Shown here: piece by piece, positions 1 to 6,042 of the stretch
How positions within the stretch are numbered: the stretch's first letter is position 1
Layout: each line of letters starts with the position of its first letter
NCBI GenBank assembly: GCA_023427825.1
Contig: JAEZAI010000137.1
Location: forward strand, 1 to 8,048
DNA: 8,048 nt
From: Actinomycetes bacterium
Lineage (GTDB): Bacteria; Actinomycetota; Acidimicrobiia; Acidimicrobiales; Microtrichaceae
Direction of reading: 5' to 3'
The notes under the pieces: model-generated
Seen by the model: only the letters and a program-made list of their open reading frames with translations
Told to the model about the DNA's origin: nothing
Databases searched by the model: none
Position numbers and translations under genes: made by a program

Positions 1-143
1 ACCTCTCCGGCCATGACCACCCAATCGGAGATCACAACCACAGGTGTCAACGATGTTGCGCGACATCAACTGTCCACGATGTCCCGAGACCGGACAGCAC
101 CCGTCCAGGTGCCGTGCTGGGAACAGAACGGGCAGGGCGGCCG
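1..143. other. Intergenic region left of the reductase gene
   Basis: No convincing gene lies here. It follows the stop of the leftward reductase gene and contains a candidate terminator hairpin (94-115). On the minus strand a perfect TTGACA hexamer (50 down to 45) could be a -35 element for a leftward gene beginning near the window edge. A minus-strand ATG at 14-12 is preceded by GGGTGG and would encode MAGE before running off, which is too little to call a gene. An imperfect palindrome, GATGT-N6-ACATC (53-68), sits just upstream of the TTGACA and could be an operator. No clear -10 box accompanies the TTGACA, so the promoter is unproven. Confidence 0.3.
94..115 (-). terminator. Candidate terminator hairpin after the reductase gene
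   Basis: Read on the minus strand, ACGGCACC pairs with GGTGCTGT, giving an 8-bp stem with one G-T wobble and a 6-base loop. It begins 28 bases past the reductase stop codon, a usual place for a terminator. No T-run follows, which is common in high-GC actinobacteria but lowers confidence. Confidence 0.35.
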
Positions 144-1031
144 TCAGTCGAACTTCTCGGAGCGGACCGTGAGGCCGAGCCGCGACAGCGTCGAGCGCAC
201 CGAGTCGACCATGCCGGGGTGGCCGCAGACGTAGGCGACGCTGGACGCCGGATCCATGTCCGCGGCGACCTCCTCCGCGAGCGGGTCCACGCGCCCGGCC
301 CGCAGCCCACCGGTGCTGCCGCTGACCGTCGACCGGTACTCGACCCGCCGCTCCCGCCGCGCCAGCTCGCCGAGCTCCGTCCGGTAGGGCAGCCGGTCGG
401 GCGTGCTCGCGCCGTGCAGCACCACGAAGCGTCCCGGCAGGCCGCGGTGGAGCGAGTCGCGCAGCATCGAGCGCAGCGGTCCGATGCCGGTGCTCGTGGC
501 CACCATGAGGTGCACGTCCGCGGCGGGGTCGAGCACGAAGCGGCCCTTGGCCCGTGGCACCAGGTCGACCCCGTCACCGGGGCGGAGCCGGAACAGCGCC
601 GGGCTGACCCTGCCGCCCGGCTGGAGGCCGACGCACAGCTCCAGGAACGGATCGTGCGGCGACGAGGCGATCGAGAAGCTCGACCGCCCGACGCCCGCCA
701 CACCGGCCTTGACGTACTGACCGGCCGTGAACTCGAAGCCGGGCGGTCGCTCGATCCGCAGCAGGCGGAGCGTCGGCCCGACCTCCTCGACCTCGAGCAG
801 CCGCCAACCGCCGTCGGATCGTCGGGCCGCCTCGGCGACGACGCCGGACTTCGCCGACCGCGCGCCCGGACGTGACCGCTCCACCCGGCGCCGCGCGACG
901 TGGGCGAACAGCGCCTCGAGCGACGCCTCGTCCGCGCCCGAGCTCCCGTCGTCCGGGCCCCCGGCGACGCGATCGACCGCGACCCGGCGGAGCCGGCGTG
1001 CGTAGAGCCCGAGCCCCGACGGGTCGACCAT
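144..1031 (-). CDS. FAD/NAD(P)H-binding ferredoxin reductase-type oxidoreductase
   Basis: A soluble flavoprotein of the ferredoxin-NADP reductase superfamily, expected to pass electrons from NAD(P)H through FAD to a partner. In the 295 residues, the FAD-binding motif RSSFSIAS is at 116-123 (the RxYS-type motif), the nicotinamide-binding loop STGIGPLRSML at 180-190, CGHPGM at 269-274, and a C-terminal EKFD whose aromatic residue is where these enzymes stack on the flavin. There is no plant-type [2Fe-2S] cysteine cluster, so it needs a separate acceptor. The start lies only 16 bp after the stop of the diiron gene, suggesting co-transcription and that the diiron protein is the acceptor; this is inference. 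Residues 1 to about 65 are an Arg-rich extension that I do not recognise. The ATG at 1031 has no clear ribosome binding site, so translation may be coupled to the gene before it. Confidence 0.85.
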   Translation of the reverse strand: MVDPSGLGLYARRLRRVAVDRVAGGPDDGSSGADEASLEALFAHVARRRVERSRPGARSAKSGVVAEAARRSDGGWRLLEVEEVGPTLRLLRIERPPGFEFTAGQYVKAGVAGVGRSSFSIASSPHDPFLELCVGLQPGGRVSPALFRLRPGDGVDLVPRAKGRFVLDPAADVHLMVATSTGIGPLRSMLRDSLHRGLPGRFVVLHGASTPDRLPYRTELGELARRERRVEYRSTVSGSTGGLRAGRVDPLAEEVAADMDPASSVAYVCGHPGMVDSVRSTLSRLGLTVRSEKFD

Positions 1032-1047
1032 GGAGCGGGCGGACGTC

Positions 1048-2187
1048 CTACGACGCAGCGGCGGCGCGGTCCTGGGCGACCGCGTCCATCTCCAGGTACT
1101 CCTCGCCCGTGTCGGCCCAGTCCTCGAACTGGGTCACGCCGAGCACGTCGAAGCGCTTGCGCAGCCAACCGTCGTTGGCGTCGAGCAGGCCGAGCTTCTT
1201 GGTGTTCGGCACGATCTTGGAGAACAGGAGCTGCTGGAACGGGTCCTGGTTCTTGACCTCTTCGGGGACGTCGAAGAGCTTCAGCGCCTTGCGGACGTCG
1301 ATGCCCATCCGGTCCCAGACCTCCTGCTGGAGGAAGCGGTCGCGCATGCGCACGGCGGCCTCGAACGCGAACTCCTGGCGCTCGAGCAGCTCGGCGTCGG
1401 TCAGCCCGGCGTAGAACTCCTGCAGCGACAGCACGCCGAAGGCCACGTGACGGGCCTCGTCGCTCATGACGTAGCGGAGCAGCTGCTTGAGCAGCGGGTC
1501 GGGCGTGGTCTGCATGGCCATGCCGAACGCGGCGAGGGCCAGGCCCTCGACCATGATCTGCATGCCGAGGTAGGTCATGTCCCACCGGCTGTCGTTGATG
1601 ATGTCGTCGAGCAGCAGCTTCAGGTGGGCGTTGATCGGATAGTGCCCGTCGAGCTTGGTGTCCAGGTACTGCGCGAAGACCTCCACGTGACGGGCCTCGT
1701 CCATGACCTGCGTGGCGGCGTAGTACTTGGCGTCGATCCACGGGACCGTCTCGACGATCTTGGCGGTGCACAGGAGCGCGCCCTGCTCGCCGTGCATGAA
1801 CTGGCTCAGCGACCAGTTCTGCACCTGGTGGGCCAGCTCGACCCACTCGGCGCGGTCCCACTTCTCGAACGGCGTGCCGGTGAAGTCCACCCCGCGGGTC
1901 TCGAACTCCATCTGCTGCATGTCCGCCATCATCTCGGCGAACTGCTGCTGATCGACGTCCTGGGACCAGTCCAGGTCGGTCTGGCCGTTCCACTGCGAGT
2001 GCTTGGCCTTCTCGTAGAGCTTGTTGAGCGCCGGGCGGGCGCCCTTCTCGTAGTCCCACGTGAAGATCGCGTCCGCGTTGTCGCGGACCGCGTGGATCGC
2101 CTCGTCCACATCGGTGTTGACCGTGGTGAGGATCGCTTCGAGGTCGTCGACGTCGTGACGGCCGAGGATCTGCTCATCGGTGGACAT
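1048..2187 (-). CDS. Ferritin-like diiron protein (AurF/R2-like oxygenase family)
   Basis: A 379-residue helical protein with all six ligands of a ferritin-type carboxylate-bridged diiron site: E134 (GEQGAL), E164 and H167 (first DEARH), E214 (VEGLAL), E244 and H247 (second DEARH). The Glu-to-ExxH spacing is exactly 30 residues in both halves. Such sites activate O2 in ribonucleotide reductase R2, AurF-type N-oxygenases, fatty acyl desaturases and R2-like oxidases. Actinobacterial relatives are usually annotated only as ferritin-like domain proteins, so the substrate is unknown. The sequence is longer than a ferritin and lacks an R2-like C-terminal tail that I recognise. The start is set by GAAGGGGG eight bases or fewer upstream of ATG 2187; the open frame continues further upstream but without family-like sequence. 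The flavin reductase gene follows 16 bp downstream and is its likely electron donor. It is more likely an oxygenase or oxidase than an iron store. Confidence 0.88.
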   Translation of the reverse strand: MSTDEQILGRHDVDDLEAILTTVNTDVDEAIHAVRDNADAIFTWDYEKGARPALNKLYEKAKHSQWNGQTDLDWSQDVDQQQFAEMMADMQQMEFETRGVDFTGTPFEKWDRAEWVELAHQVQNWSLSQFMHGEQGALLCTAKIVETVPWIDAKYYAATQVMDEARHVEVFAQYLDTKLDGHYPINAHLKLLLDDIINDSRWDMTYLGMQIMVEGLALAAFGMAMQTTPDPLLKQLLRYVMSDEARHVAFGVLSLQEFYAGLTDAELLERQEFAFEAAVRMRDRFLQQEVWDRMGIDVRKALKLFDVPEEVKNQDPFQQLLFSKIVPNTKKLGLLDANDGWLRKRFDVLGVTQFEDWADTGEEYLEMDAVAQDRAAAAS

Positions 2188-2320
2188 GGGAACCCCCTTC
2201 GGTGCGCTCCCCGCGTGGCCGGCCGGTCCGGCTGCGAGCGAGGTCGCGACGCCTCCAGCCTGCCACAGCGCGGCCGGGACGCGACGCTGCGCCGAGAGAT
2301 GTCGCAGCGCGCCGGACGCG

Positions 2321-2372
2321 CCACGGCCGCCCGTCCGAGCGCAACGAGGAGGGCCGGACCGGGCGGCCGTGG
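2321..2372 (-). terminator. Strong intercistronic hairpin, terminator or attenuator
   Basis: The arms CCACGGCCGCCCGTCCG (2321-2337) and CGGACCGGGCGGCCGTGG (2355-2372) pair over 17 bp with one bulged base, around a 17-base loop. On the minus strand the hairpin begins 24 bases after the stop of the small lipoprotein-like gene and lies upstream of the diiron gene. It could be a T-less terminator, an attenuator allowing partial read-through, or an RNA stability element setting the ratio of the two products. No T-run follows. Confidence 0.5.
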
Positions 2373-2396
2373 ACCGCGTGTCGGACGTGGCGACGC

Positions 2397-2597
2397 TCAG
2401 CCGCCGATGCCGAGGAGCCGCAGGATCGACAGGATCGTCGAGATGTCGCTGAGCGTGCAGCCGCTGCTGAAGATCGCGGCGCCGCCGATGAGGCCGCCCA
2501 GTGCGACGTTGCGGCGGATCGCCCGACCCCGACGAGCCTCGGCCGTCAGCCCACGTGCGTCGGCCACGGTGGTGGTGTCTGCCTCGTGCATGTTCAT
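2397..2597 (-). CDS. Small lipoprotein-like membrane-associated protein
   Basis: A 66-residue protein that I do not recognise as a named family. Residues 1-21 are polar, followed by an Arg-rich stretch (RRGRAIRR, 22-29), a hydrophobic segment (VALGGLIGGAAIF, 31-43), then SSGC with C47 and a second hydrophobic stretch ending LLRLLGIGG-like at the C terminus. The layout resembles a lipoprotein signal with cleavage before C47, but -3 is Ser rather than Leu, so the lipobox is weak; a simple membrane anchor is the alternative. Translation is well supported: GAGAAGGGGG lies just upstream of ATG 2597, much like the site before the diiron gene. ATG 2591 is a possible alternative start. It is divergent from aidB, with a well-formed promoter and dyads upstream, and may head the transcript of the diiron and reductase genes. 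Confidence 0.6.
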   Translation of the reverse strand: MNMHEADTTTVADARGLTAEARRGRAIRRNVALGGLIGGAAIFSSGCTLSDISTILSILRLLGIGG

Positions 2598-2630
2598 CGC
2601 CCCCTTCTCGGGTGTCCGGCCCCCACGGCC

Positions 2631-2641
2631 GAACGTCGTTC
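2631..2641. promoter_or_regulatory. GAAC-N3-GTTC dyad at the leftward start point
   Basis: GAACGTCGTTC is a perfect odd-length palindrome around the central T. It covers the predicted transcription start (about 2640) of the small-protein promoter. A further GAAC at 2645-2648 forms a second dyad with the same GTTC. The position suits an operator; the regulator is unknown. Its centre is about 42 bp, or four helical turns, from the dyad at 2672-2685. Confidence 0.4.
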
Positions 2642-2646
2642 AAGGA

Positions 2647-2675
2647 ACGGTACACGCGATCCCTCAGGCGGTGAA
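2647..2675 (-). promoter_or_regulatory. Leftward sigma-70-type promoter for the small protein gene
   Basis: On the minus strand TTCACC (2675 to 2670) and TACCGT (2652 to 2647) are separated by exactly 17 bases, matching four of six -35 positions and the actinobacterial TANNNT -10 pattern. The start would be near 2640, giving a leader of about 43 bases with a good ribosome binding site. It is the last TANNNT-capable site before the diiron gene, because no TA dinucleotide occurs from 2053 to 2650. Confidence 0.5.
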
Positions 2676-2685
2676 CGACCGTTCG
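2672..2685. promoter_or_regulatory. LexA-like (SOS box) dyad in the divergent region
   Basis: TGAACGACCGTTCG contains GAAC-N4-GTTC, the core of the SOS box bound by LexA in Gram-positive bacteria and mycobacteria; one outer flank (TGAAC) departs from the usual CGAAC and the other (GTTCG) fits. It overlaps the predicted -35 of the leftward promoter, a position suited to repression, and is about 47-60 bases upstream of the aidB start. The link to LexA is an inference; the consensus in this lineage is unknown to me. Confidence 0.4.
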
Positions 2686-2719
2686 GCGGGACTGCAGGAG
2701 CGGGGTCGGGAGGCAGTCG

Positions 2720-2725
2720 TAGGGT
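2720..2725 (+). promoter_or_regulatory. -10 box for leaderless aidB
   Basis: TAGGGT fits the TANNNT pattern and is followed by six bases and then the aidB ATG, so transcription should start at or beside the start codon. There is no good ribosome binding site, as expected for a leaderless message. It is flanked by a short dyad, GTCGT (2716-2720) and ACGAC (2727-2731). No -35 is recognisable. The cydD start has the same box-to-start spacing. Confidence 0.5.
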
Positions 2726-2731
2726 GACGAC

Positions 2732-4387
2732 ATGACGAGCTGGTTCGACACGCACGAGGTCACCAACCAGCCGCCCCCGCTCCAGGGCCACGACGTGTTC
2801 GCGACGAACACCGCCCTGGTGGAGGCGGTCGAGCGCCACGGCGGCGCCGCCAACCTGGAGGACCTCTCGCTCATCGGTCGCCGAGCCGGCGACCCGGCGT
2901 GGCAGGAGCGCGGCCGCCAGGCGAACACCCACGTGCCCGTGCTGCGCACGCACGACCGCTACGGCAACCGCCTGGACGTCGTCGACTACCACCCCGCCTA
3001 CCACGACCTCATGAGCGCGGCCGTGGAGGCGGGCCTGCACGCCTCGCCGTGGGCGGACGACCGGCCCGCGCCGCACGTGACACGGGCCGCGGGCATGACG
3101 ACCTGGTACCAGGTCGAAGCCGGCCACATCTGCCCGATCTCCATGACGTACTCGTCGGTCCCGGCGCTGCGCCACCAGCCCGACATGGCCGAGCGACTGC
3201 TGCCGCAGCTCGTCTCGCACTCCTACGACGGCACCAACCGCCCGATCGACACCAAGGCCGGCATCACCGTCGGCATGGCGATGACCGAGAAGCAGGGCGG
3301 CTCCGACGTCCGGGCCAACACCACGGTCGCCCGGCCGGTCGGCGCCGGCGGCCCGGGCGGCGAGCACCTTCTGACGGGTCACAAGTGGTTCTGCTCGGCG
3401 CCGATGTCCGACGGGTTCCTGGTGCTCGCGAACGCGCCCGACGGCCTGAGCTGCTTCTGGATGCCGCGGTGGCGGCCCGACGGCAGCCGCAACCCGATCC
3501 GGATCCAGCGCCTCAAGGACAAGCTGGGCGACCGCAGCAACGCCTCGTCCGAGATCGAGATGCTCGACACGTGGACGCTGATGGTCGGCGAGGAGGGTCG
3601 CGGGGTCCGGACGATCATCGAGATGGTCAACCACACGCGCCTCGACTGCACGCTCGGGTCGGCCGCCGTCATGCGCCAGGGCGTCGCCCAGGCGCCCTGG
3701 CACACCCACCACCGGGCGGCGTTCGGCCGGACGCTCGATGAGCAGCCGCTGATGACCAACGTCGTCGCCGACCTGGCGCTCGAGTCCGAGGCCGCCACCG
3801 CGGCGGCCATCCGGCTCGCCGCCACCTTCGACGCACCCGACGATCCGGCCGAGCAGCTGTTCGCCCGCCTGGCCACGCCGGTCGTGAAGTACTGGACCTG
3901 CAAGCGGGCGACCGTCCACGCGGCCGAGGCGATGGAGTGCCTGGGCGGCGTCGGCTTCGTCGAGGAGACCGACATGCCGCGGCTGCTGCGCCAGAGCCCG
4001 GTCAACGGGATCTGGGAGGGGTCGGGGAACGTGATGTGCCTCGACGTGCTCCGGGCGATGCTCAAGGCGCCCGAGTCGGTCGAGGCGTACTGGGCCGAGA
4101 TCGACCTCGCCGCCGGGGCCGACGCCCGCCTCGATGCCGCGGCGGTCGCCCTGCGCAAGGAGCTGGCCGACGTCGACGACGCCGAGCTGCGGGCCCGGTC
4201 GATCGTCGAGACCATGGCCCTCGTGCTGCAGGGGTCGCTGCTGGTCCGCCACTCCCCCGCGTTCGTCGCCGACGCCTTCTGCGCCTCCCGACTCGACCCC
4301 GACCGTCCCGGCCACCGGGCCTTCGGCACCCTCCCGCCGGGCCTCGACCTGACTGCGATCGTCGAGCGCCACCGCCCCACGATCTGA
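2732..4387 (+). CDS. aidB: AidB-like acyl-CoA dehydrogenase family flavoprotein
   Basis: A 551-residue protein, close to the 541 of E. coli AidB, an FAD protein related to isovaleryl-CoA dehydrogenase, induced by alkylation and able to bind DNA; its exact reaction is unsettled. The N terminus carries the AidB signature THEVTNQPPPLQGHDVF (7-23). The FAD-contacting MTEKQGGSDVR is at 184-194, AidB-type LKDKLGDRSNASSEIE at 261-276, CLGGVGFVEE at 403-412 and IWEGSGNVMCLDVLR at 427-441. A C-terminal helical region (about 445-551) corresponds to the part of E. coli AidB linked to DNA binding. No gap or frameshift is visible. The ATG at 2732 follows a TAGGGT box by six bases and lacks a strong ribosome binding site, suggesting leaderless translation. 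It is divergent from the small-protein gene and shares a LexA-like dyad with it. A catabolic acyl-CoA dehydrogenase role is less likely given the full-length AidB match. Confidence 0.93.
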   Translation: MTSWFDTHEVTNQPPPLQGHDVFATNTALVEAVERHGGAANLEDLSLIGRRAGDPAWQERGRQANTHVPVLRTHDRYGNRLDVVDYHPAYHDLMSAAVEAGLHASPWADDRPAPHVTRAAGMTTWYQVEAGHICPISMTYSSVPALRHQPDMAERLLPQLVSHSYDGTNRPIDTKAGITVGMAMTEKQGGSDVRANTTVARPVGAGGPGGEHLLTGHKWFCSAPMSDGFLVLANAPDGLSCFWMPRWRPDGSRNPIRIQRLKDKLGDRSNASSEIEMLDTWTLMVGEEGRGVRTIIEMVNHTRLDCTLGSAAVMRQGVAQAPWHTHHRAAFGRTLDEQPLMTNVVADLALESEAATAAAIRLAATFDAPDDPAEQLFARLATPVVKYWTCKRATVHAAEAMECLGGVGFVEETDMPRLLRQSPVNGIWEGSGNVMCLDVLRAMLKAPESVEAYWAEIDLAAGADARLDAAAVALRKELADVDDAELRARSIVETMALVLQGSLLVRHSPAFVADAFCASRLDPDRPGHRAFGTLPPGLDLTAIVERHRPTI

Positions 4388-4432
4388 CCGCCACCGCCCC
4401 ACGATCTGACCGGCCCCCCACCATCTGACCGG
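4367..4432. repeat. 22-bp tandem repeat over the aidB stop codon
   Basis: Two consecutive units of 22 bp (4367-4388 and 4389-4410) match at 21 or more positions, and a third, shortened by about 3 bp and diverged, follows from 4411. Each contains a CCAC-N-ATCTGACC core. The first unit encodes the last aidB residues RHRPTI and the stop, so the array duplicates the 3' end of the gene into the intergenic DNA, out of frame. The minus strand is rich in G-runs here. Slippage duplication is the simplest origin. Confidence 0.85.
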
Positions 4433-4457
4433 CACCGGCCGATGCGACGAGGGTCAC

Positions 4458-4480
4458 GCCGGCGCGACCGTACCGCCGGC
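4458..4480 (+). terminator. Candidate aidB terminator hairpin upstream of cydA
   Basis: GCCGGCG (4458-4464) and CGCCGGC (4474-4480) form a perfect 7-bp stem with a 9-base loop, 70 bases past the aidB stop and 11 bases before the TATCGT box of cydA. It has no T-run. It may end aidB transcription or be a binding site for a cydA regulator around the -35 position. Confidence 0.35.
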
Positions 4481-4491
4481 CGCAGGCTGCC

Positions 4492-4497
4492 TATCGT
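4492..4497 (+). promoter_or_regulatory. Candidate -10 box for cydA
   Basis: TATCGT fits TANNNT and is the best -10 candidate in the 194 bases between aidB and cydA. Transcription would start near 4504, leaving a leader of about 78 bases that includes the dyad at 4534-4552 and the AGGAG ribosome binding site at 4567-4571. No -35 match was found. Confidence 0.35.
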
Positions 4498-4533
4498 CGG
4501 AGGCGACGGCGGCATTCCCTCCCATCGCCAGGT

Positions 4534-4552
4534 CCGATCGCACGACGATCGG
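4534..4552. promoter_or_regulatory. Perfect dyad in the cydA leader
   Basis: CCGATCG, five bases, CGATCGG: a perfect 7-bp inverted repeat 29 bases before the cydA start codon and 14 bases before its AGGAG. It could be an operator just downstream of the promoter or a small RNA hairpin that leaves the ribosome binding site free. It does not match the Rex (TGTGAAC-type) or FNR/CRP (TGTGA-N6-TCACA) sites known to control cyd genes elsewhere. Confidence 0.45.
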
Positions 4553-4581
4553 GGTGCACGGCCGTCAGGAGCGCACGAACC

Positions 4582-6033
4582 ATGGACGTGCTGTCACTCT
4601 CCCGATGGCAGTTCGGCATCACGACCGTGTACCACTTCCTGATGGTGCCGCTCACGATCGGGCTGGCGCTGACGGTCGCCGTGTTCCAGACCGCCTGGTA
4701 CCGCACCGGCAAGGACGAGTACCTCCGCCTCACGAAGTTCTTCGGGAAGCTCTTCCTCATCAACTTCGCCCTGGGTGTGGTCACCGGCATCGTCCAGGAG
4801 TTCCAGTTCGGCATGAACTGGGCGAGCTACTCCCGGTTCGTCGGCGACGTCTTCGGCGCGCCGCTGGCGATGGAGGCGCTCGTCGCGTTCTTCCTCGAGT
4901 CGACGTTCCTGGGCCTGTGGATCTTCGGGTGGGACCGGCTCTCCCCCCGCCTGCACCTGGCCACGATCTGGGCCGCCGCCATCGGGACGACCGCGTCGGC
5001 GTACTTCATCGTGGCGGCGAACTCCTGGATGCAGCATCCGGTCGGCGCCGTGTTCAACCCCGACTCCGGCAGGGCCGAGATGGTCGACATCTGGGCGGTG
5101 CTCACCAACTCCACGACGCTCGCCGCCTATCCCCACGTGATCGCCGGGGCGTTCATGACCTCGGCGGTGTTCGACGGCGCCATCTCGGCGTGGCTCCTGA
5201 TGCGGCGCCGTGAGGTCCTCGGCGACGGCGACGTCACGGCGTTGCGCAAGGGCCTGCGCAGCTCGATCTGGGTGACCTTCGCCGCCGGCATCGCGGTCGC
5301 CGTCAGCGGCCACTTCCAGACCCGCCTGATGTTCGAGCAGCAGCCCATGAAGATGGCGGCCGCCGAGGCGCTGTGCGACACCGAGACGGGCCCCGGGCTC
5401 TCGGTCTTCGCGGTGGGCAACCTGGAGAACGACTGCGACCTCCGCACGTGGGAGATCCCCCAGGGCCTCTCGCTGCTCGCCACCGACCGGCTGGACTCTC
5501 AGATCGAGGGCGTGAACGACCTGCAGCGGCAGTACGTGGAGCGCTACGGCGACGGCAACTACATCCCCAACCTGATGATCACCTACTGGGGCTTCCGGTT
5601 GATGATCTTCTTCGGCGCCGTCGCCGCCTTCGGCGCGGTGTTCGCCCTGTTCGTCACCAGCCGCGGCCGCCAGGTGCCGCGGTGGCGATGGCTGCCCGCC
5701 GCCACGATCGCGGTGATCCCGACGCCGTTCCTGGCGAACGTCTTCGGCTGGATCTTCACCGAGATCGGCCGCCAACCCTGGGTGGTGGCACCCAACCCGG
5801 ACGGCCTGCTCGAGATCCGCCTGCTCACCGCCGACGCGGTCAGCACGAGCGTGAGCACGCCGACGGTGCTGCTCAGCCTGGTCGGCTTCACCCTGCTGTA
5901 CGGCGCGCTCGCCGTGGTGGAGATCGCCCTGTTGGCCAGGTACGTCCGCAAGGGCCCTGCGGGCACGATGCCGGTCGAACGGGACGGCACGGACGACGAC
6001 CGCGAGGGCGAGCCGCTCGCCTTCGCCTACTGA
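4582..6033 (+). CDS. cydA: Cytochrome bd quinol oxidase subunit I
   Basis: The heme-bearing subunit of the terminal oxidase that takes electrons from quinol to O2 in the cell membrane, with high oxygen affinity. Its 483 residues carry the expected ligands: H18 and E394 (in GWIFTEIGRQPW, 389-400) for heme b595, H185 and M341 for heme b558, and the paired acidic residues E98 and E106 of the proton and heme d region. About nine membrane helices are visible. The periplasmic quinol-binding Q-loop (about 250-330) is the short form and contains QPMKMAAAE (254-262) and two cysteines, C265 and C285; an equivalent pair forms a disulfide in mycobacterial bd oxidase. An AGGAG lies 10 bases before ATG 4582. 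cydB follows after nine bases, so the two are one operon. Cyanide-insensitive (CIO) variants are in the same family, but the sequence looks like ordinary cydA. Confidence 0.97.
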   Translation: MDVLSLSRWQFGITTVYHFLMVPLTIGLALTVAVFQTAWYRTGKDEYLRLTKFFGKLFLINFALGVVTGIVQEFQFGMNWASYSRFVGDVFGAPLAMEALVAFFLESTFLGLWIFGWDRLSPRLHLATIWAAAIGTTASAYFIVAANSWMQHPVGAVFNPDSGRAEMVDIWAVLTNSTTLAAYPHVIAGAFMTSAVFDGAISAWLLMRRREVLGDGDVTALRKGLRSSIWVTFAAGIAVAVSGHFQTRLMFEQQPMKMAAAEALCDTETGPGLSVFAVGNLENDCDLRTWEIPQGLSLLATDRLDSQIEGVNDLQRQYVERYGDGNYIPNLMITYWGFRLMIFFGAVAAFGAVFALFVTSRGRQVPRWRWLPAATIAVIPTPFLANVFGWIFTEIGRQPWVVAPNPDGLLEIRLLTADAVSTSVSTPTVLLSLVGFTLLYGALAVVEIALLARYVRKGPAGTMPVERDGTDDDREGEPLAFAY

Positions 6034-6042
6034 GGAGCCACC

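Noticed and set aside
1..14. Possible leftward gene starting ATG at 14 (MAGE...)
   Set aside because: Only four codons are in the window; the TTGACA upstream lacks a matching -10 box.
13..234. Plus-strand 73-codon frame at the left edge
   Set aside because: It overlaps the end of the reductase gene and a hairpin, and has no ribosome binding site or recognisable sequence.
47..2059. Minus-strand open frame of 670 codons across the reductase and diiron genes
   Set aside because: It is out of frame with both recognised proteins, very rich in Arg, Pro and Gly and without any family motif; a shadow of high GC content.
1030..2727. Plus-strand open frame of 565 codons opposite the diiron gene
   Set aside because: Leu/Val/Glu-rich shadow of the diiron coding sequence; it has no motif and crosses the divergent control region.
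2188..2949. Longer version of the diiron protein starting at 2949
   Set aside because: The added N-terminal sequence is low-complexity, crosses the small-protein gene and its promoter, and the ATG at 2187 has a strong ribosome binding site.
4367..4432. G-quadruplex on the minus strand of the tandem repeat
   Set aside because: There are several G-runs, but only three separate tracts of four or more; a four-tract quadruplex with three or more layers is not clearly supported.
2594..4435. Minus-strand open frame of 613 codons antisense to aidB
   Set aside because: Low-complexity, Arg/Val/Gly-rich translation opposite a gene with clear AidB motifs; no domain is visible.
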